Source: a virus. From it: a stretch of 37,530 bases of DNA. The notes beneath the pieces were generated by a model that saw only the letters and a list, made by a program, of their open reading frames with translations, searched no databases and was not told where the DNA came from. This document shows, in pieces, positions 23,938 through 31,961 of this stretch; positions within the stretch are counted from its first letter, which is position 1; the number at the start of each line of letters is the position of its first letter. The position numbers were made by a program, and so were the translations under genes. The DNA is taken from positions 1 to 37,530 of the IMG/VR virus record IMGVR_UViG_3300009139_000003, one strand, 5' to 3'.

Positions 23938-24813
23938 TTACTTCTCCTTGAAGTATTCTGCAAAATTCTCTGGACCTGGACCGTCTTTAGATAGCTCTAA
24001 GTTCATCGACCACTCGCCGCCCCAAGTATCTCCGCTAGATGAATATTTCTTAACCGTGTACTTACCTTTTAAGTCTGGCCTCTCGATGGATTCTAGCAGG
24101 ATTGCGCTGCCTCCTTCAATGGCCGGATTAACTAGACATTTCACTTTTATTATGTCGCCCATCTTTGCAGGCTTGCCTAGAAGTCCTGTAGAGGCATTCA
24201 ATAGGGTCGTGCTTATTGCAGTCACCTCTGAAGAACCGCCTTGAACTTTCGTGTTCCCGTTCTGTACGGTGAACTGAAACCCGTATTTTCCTTGCAGATC
24301 TTCGATCGTACTTTTCACAGCTCCGGAGAAAGCCCTACCTCTCGGGAGAGTCCCTTTTATTGCATTCTCGCCTAGACTTATCGGTGCTCCGGATTTCTTG
24401 GCCATATCTTGTAGGACAGTGATGATTGGGGTACCTGCGGGGTAGGTCTTCTCGAATTCGAAAGACATGTACTCCTTCTTACCCTCGACTCCCTTAAGTG
24501 TAGTGACCCAATCGGAACCAACGAATTCACTGGTAGCGAAGCAGAATCCTTTAAATATAGTGTCTGCTCCGGACCCAGCATATCCGGCCTTAAGATCGAC
24601 ATATATTTGCCCATTGTCCTCAGCATCTTTAGGCTCCTCGAGGAGGCCCCTAGATGAAGGAGAAAGGTTATATATTTTTATGGTGCCCGAATTTTCGTCT
24701 AGTTTTTCTTTCTTCTGTATGCTCCAAGTAATCCGGAGACCAGAGATTGTTATCTCTTGACTAGCTGCAGTGTTTATGGCTTTTATTTCTGCCACTCTTC
24801 CGAATTGTGTCAT
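23938..24813 (-). CDS. baseplate hub protein (gp27/gpD-like)
   Basis: 291 residues. The beginning (RVAEIKAINTAASQEITISGLRI) and GTIKIYNLSPSSRGLL are typical of hub proteins of contractile phages, and the middle part (FKGFCFATSEFVGSDWVTTLKG) matches the ring-forming domain. It sits between the plug protein and the spike. The hub joins tail tube and spike and closes the tail end. It starts with a four-base overlap to the upstream gene. Confidence 0.82.
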   Translation of the reverse strand: MTQFGRVAEIKAINTAASQEITISGLRITWSIQKKEKLDENSGTIKIYNLSPSSRGLLEEPKDAEDNGQIYVDLKAGYAGSGADTIFKGFCFATSEFVGSDWVTTLKGVEGKKEYMSFEFEKTYPAGTPIITVLQDMAKKSGAPISLGENAIKGTLPRGRAFSGAVKSTIEDLQGKYGFQFTVQNGNTKVQGGSSEVTAISTTLLNASTGLLGKPAKMGDIIKVKCLVNPAIEGGSAILLESIERPDLKGKYTVKKYSSSGDTWGGEWSMNLELSKDGPGPENFAEYFKEK

Positions 24814-25154
24814 GCTGCAGCCTGCAATTCTTCGATATCCTCTTCGGTCAGATATACGAATTTCACATCGGTTCCGATATTGAATCTAGTCGCGTCAACA
24901 AATTCATTTTTCTGATTTACTGCCACGAAATATCCTGGAGGCGCCTCAGACGAAACTTGATTTATGATCGGAATGACTCCGGAGAAAAAACTCACGCCAT
25001 TAAATATTGGGTCGTCGGAGGAGGTCTTTATGTTGTACTTCCACACCCCTATTCTCTCGTTAAGTCTGAACTCGAAACGGTAGTTTACTCCTTCAAGGTC
25101 AGTGTCGAAGGAGAATGCAGGGTCTAGATTATCTACGGGTATTATTAGTGCCAT
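24810..25154 (-). CDS. baseplate plug protein (Pam3 gp18-like domain)
   Basis: 114 residues, beta-rich (GVNYRFEFRLNERIGVWKYNI, FNGVSFFSGVIPII). Size, position between Dit-like and hub proteins and this strand pattern fit the small plug proteins (DUF6983-type) that fill the baseplate of contractile tails. Family assignment is from pattern memory and moderate. Confidence 0.7.
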   Translation of the reverse strand: MALIIPVDNLDPAFSFDTDLEGVNYRFEFRLNERIGVWKYNIKTSSDDPIFNGVSFFSGVIPIINQVSSEAPPGYFVAVNQKNEFVDATRFNIGTDVKFVYLTEEDIEELQAAA

Positions 25155-25936
25155 TAGAATGTACTCCCGAGTATTTTTGACAGGGAGCTACCGGCTTTGA
25201 ATAGAGCTGAGCTTTCTGCTTTATCCGCTGCTTTCTTCCCTTTATTGACTTGATCCGTCGTTGACGCGCTGACCTCGTCAGATATTCGAAACTCGTTTTT
25301 CGATCTACTGAAAGCCTTGACCGTTTTGATCTGCTTTACCTGCATTGTGAACTCTAAGGAATCGCCTATCTTCGCAACCTGAGGGAACCGTATCGACTCG
25401 ATCACCATATTGTCATACATATCTGTCCCGAAAAACGACCTGATTCGGAAAGGAACTCCAGCCGCGTGGAGTTTCGCCAGACCTAGCATCGCTCGCTTGG
25501 GGAACTCTTGATCATTGGTTCCACGCTTACTCAGCAACTCATTGAATTTTGCCGACTGATATTTACCCTCACCTCCACTGGAGGCGGCATATGCCGCTGC
25601 GGCTGACGTTGCTGCGGCTGCATATGTGGAGCTAAGCCCTTTAAATCGACCTCCGACCACTGTCGATGCAATATTGCTCGCAATAGTTAGGACCGCTTGA
25701 CTCGGAGACTCGGATACGAATCCTTTGATCTCTGCAGTCATTGGATTAGCTTGAAAGTGATCGCTTATTTTTGTCCCATCTTCCACAGGGAATTCGGTAG
25801 TCTTTCCCGTCAGGCTCGTCACGAAGCTGCTAGTCACGTCGATAGCGAACTTAGCCTCGCCCGTTAATCCAGGTATGGAATCCTTGAACGAGAAAACTGT
25901 GTGTCGAGACTGAAACCCATCAAACAATGAAGCCAT
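25154..25936 (-). CDS. Dit-like baseplate/tail protein
   Basis: 260 residues. The N-terminal domain contains TTEFPVEDGTKISDHFQANPMTAEIKGFVS, the pattern of Dit-like N-terminal domains (position, 'DH' and following strands). The middle has an Ala-rich segment (about 103-120), and the rest is beta-rich with a charged C-terminus. It follows the tape measure gene, the usual place for a tube-to-baseplate adaptor. Confidence 0.8.
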   Translation of the reverse strand: MASLFDGFQSRHTVFSFKDSIPGLTGEAKFAIDVTSSFVTSLTGKTTEFPVEDGTKISDHFQANPMTAEIKGFVSESPSQAVLTIASNIASTVVGGRFKGLSSTYAAAATSAAAAYAASSGGEGKYQSAKFNELLSKRGTNDQEFPKRAMLGLAKLHAAGVPFRIRSFFGTDMYDNMVIESIRFPQVAKIGDSLEFTMQVKQIKTVKAFSRSKNEFRISDEVSASTTDQVNKGKKAADKAESSALFKAGSSLSKILGSTF

Positions 25937-25944
25937 ATTTACTC

Positions 25945-27507
25945 CTAGTTCTTAACTTGCGGTGAGCCAATGGCAGCCGCCTTGACCAAGCCCTGCATGT
26001 TACCCATAGCCTCATTCACGACTGTACCTAGATCTTGAGGGGTTGTGTTTATGGTCAAGTTCTGCTCTGCACTCACGTTACTGACCGATCTACCTATATC
26101 CTGAGGAGGTATTACGCCCTCACCCTGTTCACCTTCGCCAAATCCCATCATTAGCTCTGCCCTACTAACGGGACTAAAGTCTGCCGACTTGATTTCCCTA
26201 TTATCTTTCCCGTACCTGCGACCCATGGCCAGACCGATTACGGATTTTCTGCCGTCGAGGAATGCACCGTAATCTTCTAGTAGTAATAGGAGTCCGCTAA
26301 CTAGAGTTGTTATAGGCATCATCGCGGCAAGGACAAGACCCGCAGCCACTCCCATAATCTTGAATGATTTATCCATAACTGCAGCTAGGGATGGAAACTC
26401 TTTCTTGAAAGTTTCTATAGTCTCAAACCCTGCAGTAAAGAGGGCTCCGAAACTTTCTGTCGCTCCATCTAGAGCCTTTGTGATCACTTGAATGGACTTA
26501 GTTAGAGGGGCCAAGAACGGACCGCCTATCTTTTCACCGATCTCAACTATCGTATCGCCAAAGTTGGATAGAGATTGGTTAAATGTACCCATTTGCTTTT
26601 TCATGGCGTCTTTGAATCTACCACTTCGGAGCAATTCGATAGCTTTAACTATATCCTTGAAGCCAACCGCGCCTTTGGTGATCAACTTATCTAGAGCCTC
26701 ACCGGAGATAGCCTTTCCGTTTTTACCGAAGACCTGCTTCAGTGCATCGAATACAGGAATACCGGCTCGACCGAACTGACGGATATCTCGCGTAAAGGCT
26801 TTGCCAACGTTTTTGATTTCGATCATGTTTGTCAACATTCGACCGAATTCCACACTATTGCCTTGAGTCACATCACCTAGCTGTTCGAATAGAGGGACGA
26901 TTGCGCCCTCATCAAATCCACCACCGAGTGCTTGAGTTGACAATTTTCTTAATTGAGTAATGGCAAACGGAGTTCTCTTGGCAAAGTCCGTCAAGGTATC
27001 TAGATGCTCTTTAGCCTTCTCAGGGTTACCGAGGAGACCTTCGAACCTTTTTTCCATAGTCTCTCGATCGCCTGCAACCTTAACGGCTGCACCTACTGCG
27101 AAACCACCGGCTAGACCGGCACCTCCAAGTAGAGCGGATGTAAGTGCAGTACTGCCGAGAGCCCTACCTGCAAGGAATGCAGCCGAATTCCCCAAACTCA
27201 CACCGCCACGTCCCCCACCGCCACCGCCGCTACGTCCACCGCCTCCACCGCCTTGCCTGCGAGCGGTGGCCATGGCTGCAGCGTTTTGGGTTCGGTATCG
27301 CTTGACTTGATCGTTGAGTCTTTTCCAACTGTCCTTGATTCCTCCAATTCTATTCCGCTCGGCTTTCGCGAAAGCGATAGAGGATTTTTTCACTGCCGAA
27401 AAGGATTTACCTAGAGACTCGACGGATTTTTTCGCTGCCTTTACCTGCTTGGTATCGACCTCATATTTCCATCTAGTGACTAAGGTTTTTACTATCTTTT
27501 TCGACAT
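25945..27507 (-). CDS. tail tape measure protein
   Basis: 520 residues, short for this family; at about 1.5 angstrom per residue the tail would be near 80 nm. The N-terminus is basic and helical (about 1-75), followed by a Gly/Arg linker (QGGGGGGRSGGGGGGRGG), a hydrophobic stretch (ALLGGAGLAGGFAVGAAV) and a conserved tape measure domain with TDFAKRTPFAITQLRKLSTQ and DIRQFGRAGIPVFDALKQVFG. A second hydrophobic region lies near 385-420. Its first 17 bases are duplicated at the start of the HNH gene upstream, whose stop overlaps this start codon (TAATG). Confidence 0.92.
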   Translation of the reverse strand: MSKKIVKTLVTRWKYEVDTKQVKAAKKSVESLGKSFSAVKKSSIAFAKAERNRIGGIKDSWKRLNDQVKRYRTQNAAAMATARRQGGGGGGRSGGGGGGRGGVSLGNSAAFLAGRALGSTALTSALLGGAGLAGGFAVGAAVKVAGDRETMEKRFEGLLGNPEKAKEHLDTLTDFAKRTPFAITQLRKLSTQALGGGFDEGAIVPLFEQLGDVTQGNSVEFGRMLTNMIEIKNVGKAFTRDIRQFGRAGIPVFDALKQVFGKNGKAISGEALDKLITKGAVGFKDIVKAIELLRSGRFKDAMKKQMGTFNQSLSNFGDTIVEIGEKIGGPFLAPLTKSIQVITKALDGATESFGALFTAGFETIETFKKEFPSLAAVMDKSFKIMGVAAGLVLAAMMPITTLVSGLLLLLEDYGAFLDGRKSVIGLAMGRRYGKDNREIKSADFSPVSRAELMMGFGEGEQGEGVIPPQDIGRSVSNVSAEQNLTINTTPQDLGTVVNEAMGNMQGLVKAAAIGSPQVKN

Positions 27508-27989
27508 TAGATTACCCTCCCATAGGTTTTACCTTTTAGGAGCTGATTGATTGTCTGCTTTGAAACATTGTACCTCTTAGCTATGGAGATTTGTGTCTCG
27601 TCTTTCGACGCCCTCCGAATTTCTCGCACTTGAGGGTCCGTAAATTTGGAGTTGTACAGCTTCTCTCCGTGGCCTTTTAGTCCAATATCTACCGCGTGAG
27701 CTTGGTTCTCTCTGGGTGTAACCCACTCTAAGTTAGACAACCTATTATCGCCCTTGTCTCCATTTTTGTGGTTGACTTGGGTGAGTCCTAGGGGATTGGG
27801 GATATATGCGTCAGCTAGAAGTCGGTGCACCAAAAAAGTTTTAGTTTTTGGTTTTTGATATAGTGTGACCTTAGGATATCCGGCAGTGGTTTTGCTATTG
27901 GTAAGCAAACCTCCCCTGAATCCCAGTCGCTCTACGCTGCCATCCCTGTGGATGACATACTTCTCAAATCCGACTATCTTTTTCGACAT
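27491..27989. repeat. 17-base direct repeat flanking the HNH insertion
   Basis: ATGTCGAAAAAGATAGT occurs on the minus strand at 27989-27973 (HNH start) and at 27507-27491 (tape measure start). The ribosome sites just before (GAGGGAAAT and GAGGGTAATCTA) are also alike. The repeat spans exactly the HNH gene, as expected if the mobile gene entered at the tape measure start. Confidence 0.85.
27507..27989 (-). CDS. HNH homing endonuclease with C-terminal HTH
   Basis: 160 residues. The HNH core is visible in HRLLADAYIPNP, QVNHKNGDKGDNRLSNLEWVT and PRENQAHA, and a helix-turn-helix (SIAKRYNVSKQTINQLLKG) follows for DNA recognition. It lies on the same strand inside the tail operon, between the tail chaperone and the tape measure. 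Its first codons (MSKKIV) copy those of the tape measure protein, and its end supplies a new ribosome site for that gene. This is a free-standing mobile gene, not a virion component. Confidence 0.92.
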   Translation of the reverse strand: MSKKIVGFEKYVIHRDGSVERLGFRGGLLTNSKTTAGYPKVTLYQKPKTKTFLVHRLLADAYIPNPLGLTQVNHKNGDKGDNRLSNLEWVTPRENQAHAVDIGLKGHGEKLYNSKFTDPQVREIRRASKDETQISIAKRYNVSKQTINQLLKGKTYGRVI

Positions 27990-28003
27990 ATTTCCCTCAA
28001 TCG

Positions 28004-28623
28004 CTATCTGTTAGCCTGCTTGGAATAGAATTTCTCTGCGTCTTCCTTGACATCCATGGCCTCGTTGGCGTCAGCAAGGTCACATAAGTTCCAATAAGTT
28101 TCGACCTCATGTAGCGTGGCAATACCAGCTAAAATCGGTCTCCACTTAAAGTAATTTATGTTGAGTTTACCTGGTTTGTAAGGCTTGTAAGCCCTACCTC
28201 CAGTTACCCTTCGCCTCCGCCTCCTGGCAAAAAATCGCTGTACTGGTGTCTTAGGATGTTGAACATAAGTTTATGCAACTCTCCTATTTTGCCAATAAAG
28301 TGAAATTTGAAATCGATAGCTTCTCCGTCGCATCGAGCACCGTCCACTATGATTCTAGAGTACTTTGCATACTCCTTGGGATCTAGGTTCATCAAGATTT
28401 TACGGGCGAACTCAAGCATGTGCTTTTCATCCTCCTCTTCTATCTCTCCAGTCATTAACTTTTCAGCATTATCAAGTCCTTCCTTGGACATGAAAAGGCT
28501 CATAAAGCCTTCGCCAAAAGTTTTAACTAACCACACCATGGTCTCTAGGGATTTGTCTACATCCCAGTCACCAATAATGTAAGTTGATCCGCCAATCTGT
28601 AGAGTTGTGGGTTCTCTCTTCAT
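28004..28623 (-). CDS. tail assembly chaperone fusion GT made by -1 frameshift
   Basis: The product of a -1 ribosomal shift at 28234-28228: 132 residues of the short chaperone followed by 74 residues from the overlapping frame, ending at the TAG at 28006-28004 (206 in total). The extension starts with an Arg-rich stretch, then KPGKLNINYFKWRP and ETYWNLCDLADANEAMD, and has no start codon or ribosome site of its own, which argues for translation by frameshift. This matches the gpG-gpGT pair of lambda-like and many contractile phages, in which the fusion helps load tube protein onto the tape measure. The next gene was the tape measure before the HNH gene entered. Confidence 0.85.
28204..28623 (-). 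CDS. tail assembly chaperone (short form, G-like)
   Basis: 139 residues, the zero-frame product. Helical and acidic in the middle (TGEIEEEDEKHMLEFARKIL), ending LPGGGGEG. It follows the tube gene by two bases and precedes the tape measure, the position of the G chaperone. Most ribosomes should make this form; a fraction shift at the slippery site six codons before the end to make the longer fusion. Confidence 0.85.
   Translation of the reverse strand: MKREPTTLQIGGSTYIIGDWDVDKSLETMVWLVKTFGEGFMSLFMSKEGLDNAEKLMTGEIEEEDEKHMLEFARKILMNLDPKEYAKYSRIIVDGARCDGEAIDFKFHFIGKIGELHKLMFNILRHQYSDFLPGGGGEG
28228..28234 (-). promoter_or_regulatory. -1 frameshift slippery site T TTT TTG
   Basis: On the minus strand the codons GAT TTT TTG contain the heptamer T-TTT-TTG in the correct phase (X XXY YYZ). 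After the slip both tRNAs still read TTT TTT. A GC-rich purine stretch (CCAGGAGGCGGAGGCG) follows and may slow the ribosome. Confidence 0.85.
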
Positions 28624-28625
28624 AA

Positions 28626-29051
28626 TTAAGCTGTACCTCCGACGAACATTTCTAGATCGCCTGTTTCAAGCATCCAAGTACGATCAGATAGCTCCTTAGC
28701 TAGCTCCATACTTGGCTGTTGTTTCACCCATAGTTCTACCGCGCCTACGAGTGTGGTTCCATTTGCATCCATTAGACCTGCAGCAAATTTTCCGCCGTTT
28801 AGGTCGCTCTCGTCAAGAGCTGCCTTCGAGGCCAGATAATCGTTAGTGATAGAGGTCTGCATCAAGGTAACCTCAATAGTCCCAGATCTATCATTGCTTT
28901 TACTCCTGGCTGTCTCGCCTGAAGCCCCGCTTTGAAGGGTCCACATGTCATTATTTCTTGCTACCGTAATGAAAGTACCCTCAGCAAAACCCTGAGCGAT
29001 ATGTCCGCCTAGATTAAGGGTTACTTTTTTAGGATCATAATCTTTAGCCAT
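28626..29051 (-). CDS. tail tube protein, DUF3277-like
   Basis: 141 residues. VTLNLGGHIAQGFAEGTFITVARNND and DRSGTIEVTLMQTSITNDYLA are typical of the DUF3277 tube proteins, which stack as rings inside the sheath. It sits directly after the sheath gene and before the chaperone, the standard tail order. The ATG at 29051 has GGAGG upstream. Confidence 0.9.
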   Translation of the reverse strand: MAKDYDPKKVTLNLGGHIAQGFAEGTFITVARNNDMWTLQSGASGETARSKSNDRSGTIEVTLMQTSITNDYLASKAALDESDLNGGKFAAGLMDANGTTLVGAVELWVKQQPSMELAKELSDRTWMLETGDLEMFVGGTA

Positions 29052-29064
29052 GAGCTTCGCCTCC

Positions 29065-30408
29065 TTATAGGGTTACTACACCATTTACGTTAATTTTTTG
29101 AATTGCTCCTGCTAAAACTGCAGAGAAGTCTAGATCGTTTAGTAGCCTATTGGCTTTGTCTGCCGCTGGAACATCTACGATGTCGGGAGCAGTTACTACA
29201 GGTTCACTATCCGTGCTCAAAATACCCATGTTTTGTGCCGTCTTTAGAGTATTTCTCACAGTCAGGACACAAATCCCGATACCGTTTGAAGTGTACGGAA
29301 TTTTCGGATTCTGTACGATAAGGGCGAACAAGTCAGCCTGCACGTTTACAGTTATCCAATCCACACCGCGAATTATGTCGATGTACTCGCCACTAGGCCC
29401 GTCGAGGACTTTACCCTCTTCAGTAATGTTAGTACTAGCAACCACGTCGTAGGTGTTGCAGTTTTTGCCGTGTGCGGCCTCTTTTTCTCCTGCAGCAAAG
29501 TCTGTTGGAGTAGATAGAGAGATCTGCTTGTAGGCCCAAGTACTTGATCCAGGATCCTTCGGCAATTGCTCGCCCATCCATCCGCAATCTGAAAACTCGG
29601 TAGAGTCTGCATTGTATATAATCGCTGTACGGAAAGCCGATTTAGCGCCTAGCACTGAAACAATGTCCGTATCTACTGCAGGGTCTAGGATTCCAACATC
29701 CGCACTCTGGCCAACGAATAATTTAGGGTTAGCGCTTCCTATCCCCTGAATCCAATCGGAAACCTCTTCGATAGCAGCGAAGGTGCGGGCGTAGATAGCT
29801 AGGCCATACCAATCGTTGGTCTCGTTTAGAGAGTTGACGAGAGAGCCAGTAAGTCCACCAGCTTGAACTATAATTTGAGTTATTGAATTCGGCTGACTAA
29901 GTCCACCACTTACAGCGGAGGACAAGCTAAACGCTACATCTACAGTATCATTGTCTACTGTGATGCTTGTGCCAGCACTTGCAGATACGGTGAAACCAGA
30001 TACAGCGTCGATCACAGCTACCACAGCCGCTAGAGTTGTCGCCTGATCCGTATCGAAAGGTACTGCAGTCAAAGGGGTTCCATCTAGAGTAACGATGATA
30101 GAATTATCCGCTACAAAGTCTGAATCCCAAGTTATCTTGGATTGCTGAGCAACCCCCGAAACTTCCTTGATTACTGTGAACTTAGGTGCGGAAAAATTCT
30201 GCCCGAAATACGATGCACCTGCGCCCAAAGCATCGGAGCCGGTCAATTCCGTATCCTCTTGCATTTGAGCAAGGCTTGTGTACACCTTAGTCAAGTTAGT
30301 GAGAGTGGTATCATTCGCAAGGAATGCACCTGTTCCAAAACCGGCCCGAGAGGGGGTCTTGGTTTGCCTTGAGACGTTTACATTAACGATACTGCCTACA
30401 GAACCCAT
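29065..30408 (-). CDS. contractile tail sheath protein, DUF3383-like
   Basis: 447 residues from the ATG at 30408, which has AAGGGGG six bases upstream. A longer frame to 30480 overlaps the upstream gene and is rejected. The start MGSVGSIVNVNVSRQTKTPS, the segment FGTGAFLAND, and VFIVQNPKIPYTSNGIG-like text near the C-terminus (here LFALIVQNPKIPYTSNGI) are characteristic of DUF3383 sheaths. An inserted domain (about 110-195, with TVSASAGTSITVDND) resembles a segment of the baseplate J-like protein. The sheath contracts to drive the tube into the cell, which identifies the phage as a myophage. Confidence 0.93.
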   Translation of the reverse strand: MGSVGSIVNVNVSRQTKTPSRAGFGTGAFLANDTTLTNLTKVYTSLAQMQEDTELTGSDALGAGASYFGQNFSAPKFTVIKEVSGVAQQSKITWDSDFVADNSIIVTLDGTPLTAVPFDTDQATTLAAVVAVIDAVSGFTVSASAGTSITVDNDTVDVAFSLSSAVSGGLSQPNSITQIIVQAGGLTGSLVNSLNETNDWYGLAIYARTFAAIEEVSDWIQGIGSANPKLFVGQSADVGILDPAVDTDIVSVLGAKSAFRTAIIYNADSTEFSDCGWMGEQLPKDPGSSTWAYKQISLSTPTDFAAGEKEAAHGKNCNTYDVVASTNITEEGKVLDGPSGEYIDIIRGVDWITVNVQADLFALIVQNPKIPYTSNGIGICVLTVRNTLKTAQNMGILSTDSEPVVTAPDIVDVPAADKANRLLNDLDFSAVLAGAIQKINVNGVVTL

Positions 30409-30418
30409 TGGTTCCCCC

Positions 30419-30988
30419 TTATGGTTTTGAAACTGAATAATTTGAATCGAATTCCTCAGTGCTACCTTGTAGAGTAACACTTCCTTCGATATTTTCTATA
30501 ACTCCACTGTCAATAGACTGAATTATCACCGTACTCAGCATAAACTGGAGCACAGCCCTCGGTTCGTTCGTGGTGTTTAGAGTCTGACTCACGTTCGACA
30601 CCGTACCCTCGTCCAATATCCGGCAATTCACAGAGCCGAACCGTTCTACTACTTCGGGAAAACCCAGCGAGAACCGTAAGGCTTGAAGCATATCCCACGC
30701 GGTAATCTCCCCGTCGAATCTGGTGGCCGAATCTGAAAAACCGTATAAATCGCAAGTGATAGTCCTTTGACCTCTTAGGACCTCGTTTCCGTCTATTACC
30801 CGACGCTCATCATGTCCCACGAAATCGACAGAGACGATGGGATTATATGCAACGCAGGGATTCGGTATTTTAGCTGTAGACTGACCAACTAAAAAAGTGT
30901 TGGCGTCAGGAACATAGGCTGGAATCCACCAGTTAAATAATTCGACTAGTTCAGCGTATTTCGCCTGTATCGGGTCTAGTACTGCCAT
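30419..30988 (-). CDS. tail terminator / neck protein (gp12-like)
   Basis: 189 residues; GQRTITCDLYGFSDSATRFDGEI and AWDMLQALRFSLGFPE match neck terminator proteins of contractile phages, which cap the tail before joining to the head. The gene lies between the connector genes and the sheath, as expected. Confidence 0.75.
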   Translation of the reverse strand: MAVLDPIQAKYAELVELFNWWIPAYVPDANTFLVGQSTAKIPNPCVAYNPIVSVDFVGHDERRVIDGNEVLRGQRTITCDLYGFSDSATRFDGEITAWDMLQALRFSLGFPEVVERFGSVNCRILDEGTVSNVSQTLNTTNEPRAVLQFMLSTVIIQSIDSGVIENIEGSVTLQGSTEEFDSNYSVSKP

Positions 30989-30990
30989 AC

Positions 30991-31359
30991 CTAATCTCCG
31001 TCGTATCTTTGTAGCAACACTTTATAGTGCTCATTATTCAAGTGGAGCCATTTCTGTACTCGAATAGGTTCGTACTCGACTCCGTCAGCAACTATTATAT
31101 CAGCGTCAGGGTGGAGGTCAGAACTATTATCTTGATAGATTACTTGGTCGATATACATGATATATTTTTCTTCTACCCACCTACCGACCTCTGGCTCGAA
31201 TCTACTCGATGGGTCTACAGTATCATAGGGCTGTACACTAGCCCAAGCCTGTAGAGTTTCGTCCAAAGTCTTCTGGACTATCCCATCCACCAAAGTACTT
31301 GAGTATCTTTGGATTTGGATCTGCGTTTTATTTAGGGAGAACCTTCTTAGATCAATCAT
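30991..31359 (-). CDS. head-tail connector protein (head closure type)
   Basis: 122 residues. WASVQPYD and VEYEPIRVQKWLHLNNEHYKVLLQRYD fit small head-closure proteins (beta barrel, ending with W..N..Y.V.L). It overlaps the gene before it by four bases and is two bases from the terminator gene, consistent with the neck module. Exact family not certain. Confidence 0.65.
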   Translation of the reverse strand: MIDLRRFSLNKTQIQIQRYSSTLVDGIVQKTLDETLQAWASVQPYDTVDPSSRFEPEVGRWVEEKYIMYIDQVIYQDNSSDLHPDADIIVADGVEYEPIRVQKWLHLNNEHYKVLLQRYDGD

Positions 31360-31937
31360 AGCTTGATTTTCTCCACTTTTTTCTCCGTTTTCTTGAACAG
31401 AGAGATCAAATGATTTCTCTTTGGCCTAGATTTCCCGAACACCATAGACGATACCGCCTTAAGCATAGAGCCGGAGGCTATTAGAGGACTAGATCCCTGC
31501 CCTTTCTTCTCTTTTTGCTTCAAGGTTATGGGCGAGTTCATAGGAGAATCAAATTTCCTGATCGACTGTTTGGTCCAAGATTTTTGACTCTTTGCGTTCG
31601 CGTCAAGCATTAAGTTTATTCCTCCACCACCATTATAGATGGATCGCATTCCGGCCATGGTTTTCTTCTCATACTTTTTCAAGTTGAGAGTCATACCTTG
31701 AGCAAATGCAGGTCTTGGAGGGATAGTTTTAGTACCCACCTCATTCCACCACGCGTATTGGGCGATCGGGGCGTCTCTCTGCACTTCGCCTTTCCACATC
31801 GGGAGCTGCGAGCCTTGCGGTTGCAGGATTCCAGTATCCACCCATACTCCGGAGCCGATTTTATCGATTTCCGCTAGTATGTGCTTAGCTCCCTTATCTT
31901 TCGATGTGGTCACTAGGGTAGTTTTAGTCTTTAGCAA
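31356..31937 (-). CDS. neck / minor tail protein, HK97 gp10-like, TTG start
   Basis: 193 residues. WWNEVGTKTIPPRPAFAQGM is the well-known signature of HK97 gp10-like proteins (head-tail joining or tail completion). The first possible codon is TTG at 31937-31935, eight bases behind the preceding stop and with AGGGGG before it; the next ATG would remove 46 residues including conserved parts, so TTG is taken as start. The ribosome site is covered by a hairpin. The C-terminus is very basic (KKTEKKVEKIKL). Confidence 0.82.
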   Translation of the reverse strand: MLKTKTTLVTTSKDKGAKHILAEIDKIGSGVWVDTGILQPQGSQLPMWKGEVQRDAPIAQYAWWNEVGTKTIPPRPAFAQGMTLNLKKYEKKTMAGMRSIYNGGGGINLMLDANAKSQKSWTKQSIRKFDSPMNSPITLKQKEKKGQGSSPLIASGSMLKAVSSMVFGKSRPKRNHLISLFKKTEKKVEKIKL

Positions 31938-31943
31938 GGTGCC

Positions 31944-31961
31944 CCCTATAGAACTATAGGG
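31944..31961 (-). promoter_or_regulatory. hairpin covering the ribosome site of the TTG-initiated gene
   Basis: CCCTATAG-TT-CTATAGGG is a perfect 8-bp inverted repeat (18 bases). On the mRNA it can form a 7-bp stem with a 4-base loop that binds the GGG of the AGGGGG ribosome site and contains the stop codon of the preceding gene. Ribosomes finishing that gene would open it, coupling the two genes. Confidence 0.6.
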
